Part shown: positions 19,189 through 27,614 of the stretch, piece after piece | Position numbering within the stretch: position 1 is the first letter of the stretch | Layout of the letters: each line of letters opens with the position of its first letter | Assembly (NCBI RefSeq): GCF_017313225.1 | Contig: NZ_JAFLNE010000011.1 | Location: forward strand, 1 to 64,000 | Reading direction: 5' to 3' | Source: Allomuricauda sp. CAU 1633 | GTDB taxonomy: Bacteria; Bacteroidota; Bacteroidia; Flavobacteriales; Flavobacteriaceae | DNA length: 64,000 bases | Made by a program: the position numbers and the translations under genes | Notes under the pieces: model-generated | Databases searched by the model: none | Seen by the model: only the letters and a program-made list of their open reading frames with translations | What the model was told of the DNA's origin: nothing

Positions 19189-19536
19189 CTATTTTTCCAA
19201 ACGCTTTGTCATTGTAAAGCCAACCAGCAATCCAATACCGGCCATAAGGAAAATAGTGCCAGGGTATGCTACTTCTTCTTCAACATTAAAATTGTTGGAA
19301 AGTATGGACGCCAAAAAAATTGCCGTACCAATGCTCATTAAGAGCACTGCAAAATTAATTAGGATGATTTTCCATCGTGGAATACTATCCTCGCCTTTTG
19401 CCTTAAAGAAGATGTTGGCATCCACTCCTTTTTCAATCAATGCCATCCGTTCTTTGTTACGGGTTGTAAAGTACAAGTAGGTAACCGCAAAAATTGCCAA
19501 GAAAAAACTGATGGGGATTATTATCGCCTCTGCCAT
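19189..19536 (-). CDS. DUF6249-like small membrane protein
   Basis: 115 residues with three hydrophobic segments (about 4-24, 56-80 and 90-108) and a cytoplasmic loop RNKERMALIEKG, which matches my memory of the DUF6249 family. It is divergent from the ECF sigma gene. Its upstream region carries the same TGTAACC-N16-CGTC motif as the sigma gene, so it is probably a regulon member. Role unknown. Confidence 0.75.
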   Translation of the reverse strand: MAEAIIIPISFFLAIFAVTYLYFTTRNKERMALIEKGVDANIFFKAKGEDSIPRWKIILINFAVLLMSIGTAIFLASILSNNFNVEEEVAYPGTIFLMAGIGLLVGFTMTKRLEK

Positions 19537-19581
19537 TTTAATTGTTTTTTAATTGATTAATAAACTCCTTTTGCACAATAT

Positions 19582-19608
19582 GACGACCTAATTTGTTGGT
19601 AGGTTACA
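19582..19608 (-). promoter_or_regulatory. Candidate ECF-sigma promoter for the DUF6249-like gene
   Basis: Read on the minus strand: TGTAACC, 16 bases, CGTC. The AAC...CGTC form with about 16-17 bp spacing is the common ECF promoter pattern. It would start transcription about 40 nt before the ATG at 19536. The same motif faces the other way at 19636-19662. Confidence 0.45.
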
Positions 19609-19635
19609 CCCCAATCTATTTTTTTTGATTTTTAA

Positions 19636-19662
19636 TGTAACCTTATCTTGTTATACATCGTC
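19636..19662 (+). promoter_or_regulatory. Candidate ECF-sigma promoter for the sigma factor operon
   Basis: TGTAACC, 16 bases, CGTC, ending 10 nt before the ATG at 19673, so the transcript would be nearly leaderless. It is the mirror image of the motif at 19582-19608. Confidence 0.45.
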
Positions 19663-19672
19663 TTATGTACAA

Positions 19673-20251
19673 ATGGAGCAAACTGTTGACCAACCTAATA
19701 TTGAGGCCATTATTGGTGGCGACTCCCAGGAGTTTGCCAAACTTGTGGATAAATATAAAGTGTTGGTCTTCACTATAGCCATGCGAATGTTGAAAAATAG
19801 GGAAGAGGCTGAAGAAGTTGCGCAAGACTCCTTTCTAAAGATATACAAGTCCTTAAAAAAGTTCAAAGGAGACGCAAAATTGTCCACATGGATTTATAGA
19901 ATTGCCTATAATACCTGTTTGGACCGAATCAAAAAAAACAAAAAGGAGCTTAACAATAGATCAATTGATGAGGTTAGTGGCTACCAAGTTGCAGAATTGG
20001 GCAACGCATTGGAAGAAATGCTGCAAAAGGAAAAATCAGCATTGATAAAAAACAGCATTCAAAGTTTGTCACCGACTGATGCGGCCATACTTACCTTATA
20101 TTATTTTGAAGAAAATAATTTAAACGAACTTGCTAAGACGTTGAAAATTAGTCCAAATACGGCAAAAATAAAGCTATATAGGGCCAGATTGAGATTGGCG
20201 GAGGTACTAAAAAAGCAGATGGAACCGAATAAAATTGAGAGTTATGAATGA
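19673..20251 (+). CDS. ECF-type RNA polymerase sigma factor
   Basis: 192 residues from ATG 19673. A TTG at 19625 extends the frame but would place the candidate promoter inside the gene. Sigma-70 region 2 covers about residues 12-80 (FAKLVDKYKVLVF, EEAEEVAQDSFLKIYKS, WIYRIAYNTCLDRIK). Region 4 covers about 120-175 (LSPTDAAILTLYYFE, ISPNTAKIKLYRARLRL). Region 1 and region 3 are absent, as in ECF sigmas. It overlaps by 8 nt a small membrane gene that may be its anti-sigma factor. Confidence 0.92.
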   Translation: MEQTVDQPNIEAIIGGDSQEFAKLVDKYKVLVFTIAMRMLKNREEAEEVAQDSFLKIYKSLKKFKGDAKLSTWIYRIAYNTCLDRIKKNKKELNNRSIDEVSGYQVAELGNALEEMLQKEKSALIKNSIQSLSPTDAAILTLYYFEENNLNELAKTLKISPNTAKIKLYRARLRLAEVLKKQMEPNKIESYE

Positions 20252-20645
20252 CAATGAGCATTTGGAAAAGTTGGTGAATGAACTGATGGAGGATGCATCC
20301 TATGAAAAACCATCGCACAATTTCACTGATACAGTGATGAAGAAAATAGAGGCGTTGGATAAGCCTTCTCCTATTTTTAAATCAGTAATGCCCAAATGGC
20401 CCATAGTGGTCTTTGTTTCCATTTTGGTGCTACTTGCCGCTTATGGCGTAGCCACGAATCCATCTGTCGAAGAAACTACACCATTTTATACCCAAGAAAT
20501 AGATAAGGTAGGCCAATGGTTGTCTTATCTTTTTTCAAAGATTGTAATTTCCAAAAAAGCACTCTATACATTAAGTATGATAGGAATTGTAATTGGGCTT
20601 CAAACGCACATCCTAAAAAAGTACTTTAATAGTAGACTTACTTAA
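20244..20645 (+). CDS. Small membrane protein, candidate anti-sigma factor
   Basis: 133 residues; ATG 20244 is chosen over TTG 20235. The N-terminal ~45 residues are soluble and acidic-helical, then come a membrane helix (about 49-68) and a second hydrophobic stretch (about 105-122). Position directly after, and overlapping, an ECF sigma gene and the cytoplasm-membrane layout suggest an anti-sigma role. No zinc-binding HxxxCxxC is present, so the assignment rests on context only. Its stop overlaps that of the convergent DoxX gene by 8 bp. Confidence 0.7.
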   Translation: MNDNEHLEKLVNELMEDASYEKPSHNFTDTVMKKIEALDKPSPIFKSVMPKWPIVVFVSILVLLAAYGVATNPSVEETTPFYTQEIDKVGQWLSYLFSKIVISKKALYTLSMIGIVIGLQTHILKKYFNSRLT

Positions 20646-21000
20646 ACTGCAGATACCAATACGCCCAATACATCAGTCCAAATTGCAAGGGAATTCGAAG
20701 CACAAGAATCCATTTGGGAATTCCAGCCGAGGCTTTTTCGCCCGAAAGCATGTAAAAATGGACTAACAGGAATACGATCAGCATTAAAATGATTCCGTAG
20801 ATGCTAAGGTTCCTTGTTTCCTTAAAGCACAGTCCAACTCCCAAAACAATTTCTGCTACCCCGCTCAAAAAAACCAAAAGCTTATGATTGGGAAGGTAGC
20901 GGGGCATAATCCGCAAATACGCCTTCGGAAAAATAAAATGGGCCATGCCTGCAACCACGTACATGCCAGCCATCAGATACAAATGCCACGGAGTTTCCAT
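20638..21000 (-). CDS. DoxX-like membrane protein
   Basis: 120 residues with four hydrophobic segments, pattern YVVAGMAHFIFPKAYLRIMP and LSGVAEIVLGVGL, typical of DoxX/DoxD-like small membrane proteins. Function in this family is not settled (links to quinone or thiosulfate metabolism and oxidative stress). It is monocistronic between convergent and co-oriented neighbours. Confidence 0.82.
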   Translation of the reverse strand: METPWHLYLMAGMYVVAGMAHFIFPKAYLRIMPRYLPNHKLLVFLSGVAEIVLGVGLCFKETRNLSIYGIILMLIVFLLVHFYMLSGEKASAGIPKWILVLRIPLQFGLMYWAYWYLQFK

Positions 21001-21064
21001 AGCTTAAAAATAAGAAAGGCAGACCAAATTGGCCTACCTTTTCAATTCTATTTTCTTGTGACCC

Positions 21065-22951
21065 TTATTTGATCATATCATAACTACGGGCAATGAACTT
21101 GGTCAATTCCTCACCTTTCAATAATCCTTTTGACAAACGAGCCAAATCCAACGATTGATTGATCAAACGTTCCCTTTTTTTAGCCGTTTTGGTGTTCAAT
21201 ATCTCGCTTACCAATTCGTGATTGGTGTTTACAATAAGATTGTACATATCGGGCATATTGCCCATACCGAACATACCACCTCCACCGGTGCGTTGCATTT
21301 CCTTCATTCGGCGCATAAACTCTGGTTCAGTAATAATAAAAGGGGATGCGCTGCTTTCCATGGCTTCCATTTGAATGGTATAGCCCCGGTCTTTCACGAC
21401 TTCCTCAATTTCACCCTTCAAGGTTTCTTTTTCCTCGTCAGAAAGTTTGGAAATGGCGGTATCTTCTTTCTTGATAAGATTATCAATATGGTCTGAATCT
21501 ACCCGTACAAAAGAGAGGTTTTCTTTAGAGGTCTCCAATTTTTGAAGCAAGTGGGGCACAATGGGTGAATCCATCAATAAGATTTCATAGCCTTTGGCTT
21601 TGGCGGCTTCAATATAGCTGTGCTGCGCCTCTTGGTCCGAAGCGTACAACACCACCAATTTGTCATCCTTGTCAGTTTGGGTATCCTTGATTTTGGCCTC
21701 CAACTCTTCAAAAGTGAAGTATTTGTTGTCCACCGTTGGATAAAGGGCAAACTTATCAGCTTTTTCAAAGAACTTTTCTTCGGAAAGCATACCGTATTCA
21801 ATCACCACTTTGATGTCGTTCCACTTTTGCTCAAAATCCTCTCTATTGTTTTTGAAAAGCGAATTCAACTTATCGGCGACCTTTCTGGTAATGTAGGATG
21901 AAATTTTCTTTACCGCACCATCAGCCTGAAGATATGACCGGGAAACATTCAAAGGAATGTCTGGTGAATCGATGACTCCACGTAACATGGTCAAGAATTC
22001 GGGAACAATACCTTCTACGTTATCGGTTACAAATACCTGGTTTTGGTACAGCTGTATTCTATCTTTTTGAATGTTGAGGTTGTTGGTCAACTTGGGGAAA
22101 TACAGAATACCCGTTAAGTTGAAGGGATAGTCCACATTAAGATGAATGTGGAACAAGGGCTCTTCAAACTGCATTGGATAGAGTTCCCTATAAAATTGTT
22201 TGTAATCATCGTCCTCTAAATCAGCGGGTTGCTTGGTCCAAGCTGGGTTGGGATTGTTGATGATGTCATCCACCTCTTTGGTCGGAGCAGGGTCTTCCTC
22301 TTTGGCGCCCTCCGGTTTTGGCAAGGTTTCCGTTTTTGTACCAAATTTGATGGGAATGGGCATGAACTTGTTGTATTTGGTCAACAGTTCACGGATTTTG
22401 GAATCCTCCAAAAACTCCGTGGAGTCTTCCGCAACGTGAAGAATAATTTCGGTACCCCTGTCTTTTTTCTTGGCTTCTTTTAGGGTGAATTCTGGTGACC
22501 CGTCACAAATCCAGTGCACGGCTGGCTCATCCTTAAAACTTTTGGTAATGATTTCCACTTTTTCGGCCACCATAAAGGCTGAGTAGAAACCGAGACCAAA
22601 ATGCCCAATGATTCCGGCATCTTTGCCAGCATCCTTGTATTTGTCCAAGAATTCCTCTGCACCGGAAAAGGCCACCTCATTGATGTACTTTTTTACCTCC
22701 TCTTCGGTCATCCCGATACCTTGGTCTGTAATATGGATGCGTTTTTTATTCGTATCCACCTTCACCTCAATAATAGGATTTCCATATTCAACTGTGGCCT
22801 CGCCAATGGAAGTTAGGTGCTTTAGTTTTAAGGTTGCATCTGTAGCATTTGATATCAATTCCCTTAAAAATATTTCATGATCACTGTACAAAAACTTCTT
22901 GATCAAGGGAAAAATGTTCTCTACGGAAACATTGATTTTACCTGTTGCCAT
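21065..22951 (-). CDS. htpG: Molecular chaperone HtpG (Hsp90)
   Basis: 628 residues, full length. The N-terminal GHKL ATPase contains FLRELISNATDA (catalytic Glu and the ADP-binding Asn), ITDQGIGMT and GHFGLGFYSAFMVA. The middle domain contains NLNIQKDRIQLYQNQVFV and SRSYLQ; the dimerisation domain is at the end. An ATP-dependent cytosolic chaperone. Single gene with a 400-bp upstream region that also holds an unrelated terminator on the plus strand. Confidence 0.97.
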   Translation of the reverse strand: MATGKINVSVENIFPLIKKFLYSDHEIFLRELISNATDATLKLKHLTSIGEATVEYGNPIIEVKVDTNKKRIHITDQGIGMTEEEVKKYINEVAFSGAEEFLDKYKDAGKDAGIIGHFGLGFYSAFMVAEKVEIITKSFKDEPAVHWICDGSPEFTLKEAKKKDRGTEIILHVAEDSTEFLEDSKIRELLTKYNKFMPIPIKFGTKTETLPKPEGAKEEDPAPTKEVDDIINNPNPAWTKQPADLEDDDYKQFYRELYPMQFEEPLFHIHLNVDYPFNLTGILYFPKLTNNLNIQKDRIQLYQNQVFVTDNVEGIVPEFLTMLRGVIDSPDIPLNVSRSYLQADGAVKKISSYITRKVADKLNSLFKNNREDFEQKWNDIKVVIEYGMLSEEKFFEKADKFALYPTVDNKYFTFEELEAKIKDTQTDKDDKLVVLYASDQEAQHSYIEAAKAKGYEILLMDSPIVPHLLQKLETSKENLSFVRVDSDHIDNLIKKEDTAISKLSDEEKETLKGEIEEVVKDRGYTIQMEAMESSASPFIITEPEFMRRMKEMQRTGGGGMFGMGNMPDMYNLIVNTNHELVSEILNTKTAKKRERLINQSLDLARLSKGLLKGEELTKFIARSYDMIK

Positions 22952-23104
22952 GGTGTATATAGTTTTTTATACCCTTCACGACAAAAAAAATACCATAGTT
23001 ACAAAGCTGACAAACTGACACAGCTTCCCACTTTTAACATCAAAATGCAAACTTTAACACAGTTTTGTTTATTCTTTTTTTCAAAATGATAAACAAAATT
23101 CGTA

Positions 23105-23221
23105 TATTTATAGTGTTATAGGAGAAATTGCTATGAAATAGTTCAACACTATAACAGTTTGTTTATTTATTGGTTAGGTTGTTGAAAATGCACTTTCGCC
23201 TGAAAGTGCATTTTCTTTTTG
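23105..23221 (+). ncRNA. Candidate small RNA ending at an orphan terminator
   Basis: A terminator sits in a divergent intergenic space where no annotated plus-strand gene precedes it. Directly upstream, TATAGTGTT and AACACTATA can form a 9-bp stem with a 27-nt loop. The loop holds an AGGAG sequence and the two-codon frame ATG AAA TAG. Start point and promoter are not identified; the left boundary is a guess. Confidence 0.35.
23184..23221 (+). terminator. Strong Rho-independent terminator without an annotated upstream gene
   Basis: GAAAATGCACTTTC and its exact complement, 14 bp each, enclose a GCCT loop, followed by CTTTTT on the plus strand. The minus strand lacks a T run, so termination is rightward. 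Confidence 0.85.
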
Positions 23222-23354
23222 TAATTGTATGCATCATGGGTAATGTAGAAAAAGTTTATTTTGTTAATAAATAGGCAGTTCTTTGGATATATTTTTTACT
23301 TTTCCCTTCAAAAACACTTTGTTTTTTCAATAATTAGTATTTAATCAGAAAGTA

Positions 23355-24368
23355 ATGTACAATTCAAGAATATCGGGTTTAGGGTTTTATGTTCCTGACA
23401 ATGTGGTCACCAATGATGACTTGTCCAAAGTAATGGACACCAATGATGAGTGGATTCAGGAGCGTACTGGAATCAAAGAGCGACGCCATGTGGTAAAGGG
23501 TACCGATACCACTACAAGCATGGGGGTAAAAGCGGCTCAAAAGGCCATTGAACGCGCGGGCATTGATAAAAATGATATTGACTTTATTGTCTTTGCCACA
23601 CTAAGCCCTGACTACTATTTTCCGGGCCCTGGTGTTCTGGTACAACGCGATTTGGGACTTAAAACCGTAGGGGCGTTGGATATTCGCAACCAGTGTTCCG
23701 GTTTTGTGTATGGTATCTCCGTAGCCGACCAGTATATTAAAAGTGGTATGTACAAAAATGTACTTGTAATTGGGTCGGAGCTTCATTCCCACGGATTGGA
23801 TATGACCACAAGGGGTAGAGGCGTATCGGTCATTTTTGGCGATGGCGCCGGTGCCGCTGTTGTAACGCGGGAGGAAGATACATCCAAAGGAATCTTATCA
23901 ACCCATTTACATTCAGAAGGAGAGCATGCCGAAGAACTTTCCCTCATTGCTCCGGGAATGGGAAAAAGGTGGGTGACGGATATTATCGCAGATGCTGATT
24001 CAGGTACGGAGGATACTTCTTATTTTCCCTATATGAACGGACAATTTGTGTTTAAAAATGCTGTGGTTCGCTTTAGTGAGGTAATTATGGAAGGATTGCA
24101 GACCAATAATTTGGGTCCACAGGACATTGATATGTTGATTCCCCATCAAGCCAATTTGCGTATCTCCCAATTCATTCAGAAAAAATTTGGACTGTCTGAT
24201 GACCAAGTGTTCAATAATATTATGAATTATGGCAATACCACGGCAGCATCCATCCCAATTGCACTGACTGAAGCCTGGGAGCAAGGAAAGATAAAAGAAG
24301 GAGATTTAGTGGTTCTTGCTGCTTTTGGTAGTGGTTTCACTTGGGGCAGTGCCATAATTAGGTGGTAA
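23355..24368 (+). CDS. 3-oxoacyl-ACP synthase III family protein (FabH-like)
   Basis: 337 residues. The catalytic triad is visible as Cys114 in NQCSGF, His264 in PHQANLRI and Asn294 in NYGNTTA. The N-terminus (ISGLGFYVPDNVVTN) is typical. FabH condenses acetyl-CoA or a branched acyl-CoA with malonyl-ACP to start fatty acid synthesis. This copy stands alone and is not next to plsX-rpmF, where flavobacterial fabH usually lies, so it may be a second, specialised paralogue. A terminator follows. Confidence 0.9.
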   Translation: MYNSRISGLGFYVPDNVVTNDDLSKVMDTNDEWIQERTGIKERRHVVKGTDTTTSMGVKAAQKAIERAGIDKNDIDFIVFATLSPDYYFPGPGVLVQRDLGLKTVGALDIRNQCSGFVYGISVADQYIKSGMYKNVLVIGSELHSHGLDMTTRGRGVSVIFGDGAGAAVVTREEDTSKGILSTHLHSEGEHAEELSLIAPGMGKRWVTDIIADADSGTEDTSYFPYMNGQFVFKNAVVRFSEVIMEGLQTNNLGPQDIDMLIPHQANLRISQFIQKKFGLSDDQVFNNIMNYGNTTAASIPIALTEAWEQGKIKEGDLVVLAAFGSGFTWGSAIIRW

Positions 24369-24389
24369 TTCCTAAAAAGCAAAATAAAC

Positions 24390-24423
24390 AAAGCCCCGAC
24401 CTTTTTTAAGACCGGGGCTTTTC
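24390..24423. terminator. Terminator after the FabH-like gene
   Basis: AAGCCCCG and CGGGGCTT arms around a loop of about 14 bases, followed by TTTTC on the plus strand. It lies 22 bp after the stop. Confidence 0.8.
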
Positions 24424-24480
24424 ATTGTTACGCTTGCCAACTAACCAACCAACACTCGGGCAAAGCGCACCAATTCTTTA

Positions 24481-26931
24481 TTATAATATTCCTCCACTGG
24501 ATTGCTTGGTTCTGTCATCTCTTCGTTTACGTTGCTTGGCGCGATTCTTTCCACTTCCAAAGCGATAGGAAAGGCCTACATAGACATTATTGCTTTCCCA
24601 GTTGAATCCTCCCGCTTGCTCATACGGCTGATCTGCTTTGAAGGCAAAACGCATGGTGTTGAAAATGTCATTGTAATTAAAACTGATGGTTCCATTCCCT
24701 TCATCAAAGCTGTAGCGAGCTCCCATGTTTACAAAATACATAGGCTCAGCATTAAACTGTATGGTTCGGTTTTTTCCACGATAAAAACCGAATGCTTGAA
24801 GCGTTAACTTCTTGGTCACGGTAAAACTGTTGTTCATACGGAGATTCCATGCGGTGTTGTCCACTTGCACGCTTTCCTCAACAATGTCATCTTCAGTAGG
24901 GTTGGGTACATTCCCAGGGACACTTTCCGTGATACCTCGATTGGTTTGCGAGAACATATCAAAACTTCCGTTGATATTCCACCATTTTGTGGGGCGGTAA
25001 TTGCTGGACAACTCAAAACCATAGGCAGAGGTCTTAGCAAAGTTGTCAAACGTCAATATAATCTTGTTGAAATCCAATCGGTCTATGTACACGGCTCGGT
25101 TGATTTCATCCTTGATACTTCGGTAAAAAACACCTGCTGTTATGCTTCCGTTTTTGATACGGCGTGTATAGTTAGCTTCATAGGAATTGGTAAACTGAGG
25201 CACCAAATTTGGATTTCCGAAGGAAGAAATCAGTGGGGTGGCAAATTCCCGGATAGGATTTACCTGTTCAAGCCCCGGTCTGTCCACCCTTCTACTATAG
25301 CTCACCTGCAATTGATCCTTTTCATTGGGGCTATAGGTCACAAATGCTGATGGGTACACTTCAGTATATTTATCGGTAAAAGACCTAATGTTGTTGGTAT
25401 CCGCAGTAACCTCAACATCCTCTATACGGACTCCCATTTGATAGGACCATTTTTGATAGGATTGACTAAAAGTTGCATAGGCAGAGTAGATGTCCATGGC
25501 ATATACAAAGTTGGTGTTGGGAGTAGGTACCAAGTTGCCCCCAGAATTGAAGGAAAATCCGGTGGACGAATAGTCAACATCAGTTTCAAAATTCCGGGAT
25601 TCAATTCCAATTTCCAGTTTTGATATGCTGTCCAAGGGATTCACATAATCCAAATTGGCAATAGTCTGAGTGCGCTCCGTATCCACAAAGTCCATGTAAT
25701 TGGGGTAGAGACTTGCGCCAACAGATCTAAAATCGGCATCTTGACCGCTTTCAAAACGATTGTGGTCCACTTCCAATTCTATGTTGTGCCCTTCTTTGTT
25801 GAAGTCCAGTTTGTAATCAAAATTGTATTGTTCGCTACGGTTGTCAGAGATGTCACCAAAGAATTGGGTCACATTTCTGGAAGCATCCGTATTGTAGGTA
25901 ACTTGGGTTTCGCCAGTACCAGAACCATCAAAAATATTTTGGTTGGTAAAGAAAGAAATGGTGTTCTTATCATTTAGGTAAAAGTCCACCCCCAATTTGT
26001 AAAGATGTGATTTGTTGTTGTTGAAGAAATCGAACTCTTGGAGCGAGTTTTCATCAGTTCTAAATATGGTTCCATCATTCACATACTTCCCTATGTTATT
26101 GCCATAGTTTCCATAAAAATTGAATTTTCCATTGCGGTAATTCAAATCGATGGAACTGTTAAACTTGGCCTCAATGCCTTTGGTCAAACCCAGATTTACG
26201 TTTCCGTTAAAACCAATATTGGCATTTTTGTGCAATACTATATTGATGATGCCACTCATGCCCTCCGGATTGTATTTAGCGGAAGGATTGGTAATCAATT
26301 CAATGGATTTAATGGAGGTTGATGGAATCTGGCGTAGTAATTGGGCCACCGGAACATTGGATAGTTTTCCATCTACCATGACCCGCACATTGGAATTTCC
26401 GCGAAGGGTAATGTCCCCAGTTTGGGAATCCACGTTAACCGAAGGAATATTGTTCATAATATCGGAGGCGGTTGCCCCGGCCGTAGTGAGGTCCTTCCCT
26501 ACGTTAATGACTTTGCGGTCCACGCGCTGTTCAATGGTGGTACGCTCGGCCACCACTTCAACTTCGTCCAGTTCCCGGGTTTCCTCTTCCAAGGTAATGG
26601 TTCCCAAATCTTGGTTTCTGTTGTTTTTATTGATGACCAATTCTTGGGAATAGGTCTTGTAGCCAATAAATTGAACTTCAAGAATAAAAGAACCATCGGG
26701 CAATTTTTTGATTTCAAAACTTCCATCGTCTTCTGTGATTCCACCTGTAATGGTTTCAGTACCATTTTCAGATTTGATGACAATGGCCGCATAAGCAACA
26801 GGTTGTTGCAAGGTGTTGTCTACAACGGTTCCAGAGATGGAGCCCAAGGCAGTTTCCGGTTCGTTGTTGTTTGCAAAATTTGATTGAATGCTGCACAAGA
26901 AGAGTGCAACAACTAAGAAAAGCTTCTTCAT
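24481..26931 (-). CDS. TonB-dependent-receptor-like outer-membrane barrel with carboxypeptidase-regulatory domain
   Basis: 816 residues. A signal peptide (to about residue 20) is followed by a CarboxypepD_reg-like beta-sandwich (about 30-115, GSISGTVVDNTLQQPVAYA). Next is a plug-like domain (about 130-235, ASDIMNNIPSVNVDSQTGDI, MSGIINIVLHKN) and then a large beta-barrel related to the outer-membrane beta-barrel family 3. The C-terminus is basic and does not end in a classic barrel signature. No SusD-like partner is adjacent. The ligand is unknown. The upstream region contains a minus-strand terminator that could attenuate it. Confidence 0.88.
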   Translation of the reverse strand: MKKLFLVVALFLCSIQSNFANNNEPETALGSISGTVVDNTLQQPVAYAAIVIKSENGTETITGGITEDDGSFEIKKLPDGSFILEVQFIGYKTYSQELVINKNNRNQDLGTITLEEETRELDEVEVVAERTTIEQRVDRKVINVGKDLTTAGATASDIMNNIPSVNVDSQTGDITLRGNSNVRVMVDGKLSNVPVAQLLRQIPSTSIKSIELITNPSAKYNPEGMSGIINIVLHKNANIGFNGNVNLGLTKGIEAKFNSSIDLNYRNGKFNFYGNYGNNIGKYVNDGTIFRTDENSLQEFDFFNNNKSHLYKLGVDFYLNDKNTISFFTNQNIFDGSGTGETQVTYNTDASRNVTQFFGDISDNRSEQYNFDYKLDFNKEGHNIELEVDHNRFESGQDADFRSVGASLYPNYMDFVDTERTQTIANLDYVNPLDSISKLEIGIESRNFETDVDYSSTGFSFNSGGNLVPTPNTNFVYAMDIYSAYATFSQSYQKWSYQMGVRIEDVEVTADTNNIRSFTDKYTEVYPSAFVTYSPNEKDQLQVSYSRRVDRPGLEQVNPIREFATPLISSFGNPNLVPQFTNSYEANYTRRIKNGSITAGVFYRSIKDEINRAVYIDRLDFNKIILTFDNFAKTSAYGFELSSNYRPTKWWNINGSFDMFSQTNRGITESVPGNVPNPTEDDIVEESVQVDNTAWNLRMNNSFTVTKKLTLQAFGFYRGKNRTIQFNAEPMYFVNMGARYSFDEGNGTISFNYNDIFNTMRFAFKADQPYEQAGGFNWESNNVYVGLSYRFGSGKNRAKQRKRRDDRTKQSSGGIL

Positions 26932-27248
26932 GAGTTGTTCGTTTTTGATTAGATTGATGATACCTACAAGACGTGCATCTATAAAAAATGTTACAGGCTA
27001 ATCTGATTTTAACATTTGAAGGCTGTCCGGTAAGGTTATGGGTTTAAAACGAACCAATAGGGTGTAGGACGGAAAAAAGAAACCCTGGCATACAAGATAC
27101 CAGGGTTTTACATTGATAAGCTATACTAAACACTAACCATTAACTATAAAAAATACAGTCTTACCAATGATAATATTTTACAGATAAAAGACGTCTTTTT
27201 TTTTAAATAGTTACAATCTTTATATCAGTTTAACACATAAATTAACAA
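26932..27248. other. 317-bp divergent intergenic region
   Basis: Lies between the TonB-type receptor gene (leftward) and the CoA-binding gene (rightward). It holds a bidirectional-looking hairpin at 27080-27108 with its T run on the minus strand, a 14-bp palindrome centred on GACGTC near 27192, and a minus-strand AAC-N16-CGTC motif. No protein gene was seen. Confidence 0.7.
27072..27108 (-). terminator. Orphan terminator or leader attenuator upstream of the receptor gene
   Basis: AAACCCTGG / CCAGGGTTT, a 9-bp perfect stem with an 11-base loop. On the minus strand it is followed by CTTTTTT. It lies 140 bp before the receptor start, in the direction of receptor transcription. Confidence 0.75.
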
Positions 27249-27614
27249 ATGAATACTACACTTGTTTTTGGGGCTTCTTCAAACCCGGGGAGATACAGTA
27301 ATTTGGCAATTCGTAGATTGGTTGAAAACGACATTGCAACAGTCGCGTTCGGAGTAAGTGGGGGAACTGTATCTGGAGTGCAAATTAAAGACAACTTGGC
27401 TGAATTTCAAAATATTAACACCATAACCTTGTACCTAAACCCAAAAAATCAAAAAGAATACTACCAAAAGATAATCGACCTTAAACCCAAGAGGGTAATT
27501 TTTAATCCGGGCACAGAAAACCCTGAGTTTTACAAACTTCTTAAAAATGCAGGCATTCAGGTGGAAGTGGCCTGTACGTTGGTGCTTTTGGCTACTGGGC
27601 AGTATTTGATGTAG
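27249..27614 (+). CDS. CoA-binding (Rossmann) domain protein
   Basis: 121 residues. [21 protein letters not shown] is the nucleotide-binding start of the CoA_binding_2 fold, and [12 protein letters not shown] and EVACTLVLL are typical later motifs. These small proteins resemble the CoA-binding domain of succinyl-CoA synthetase, but their role is not defined. The last 23 bp overlap the end of the convergent symporter gene. Confidence 0.88.
   Translation: MNTTLVFGASSNPGRYSNLAIRRLVENDIATVAFGVSGGTVSGVQIKDNLAEFQNINTITLYLNPKNQKEYYQKIIDLKPKRVIFNPGTENPEFYKLLKNAGIQVEVACTLVLLATGQYLM

Larger units (their letters stand above)
22952..23354. other. 403-bp intergenic region between htpG and the FabH gene
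   Basis: Both flanking genes are read outward, so each promoter should lie here. No protein gene is convincing; only 11-12-codon ORFs occur. The right half contains a 9-bp inverted repeat (23109-23117 with 23145-23153) and a perfect 14-bp-stem terminator at 23184-23221. The rest is AT-rich with no recognisable element. Confidence 0.7.

Noticed and set aside
22877-23089. 70-codon plus-strand frame at the htpG upstream region
   Set aside because: It begins antisense to htpG and has no coding character; only the structured RNA candidate to its right was kept.
23236-23274. 12-codon ORF downstream of the orphan terminator
   Set aside because: Too short, no promoter or conservation evidence.
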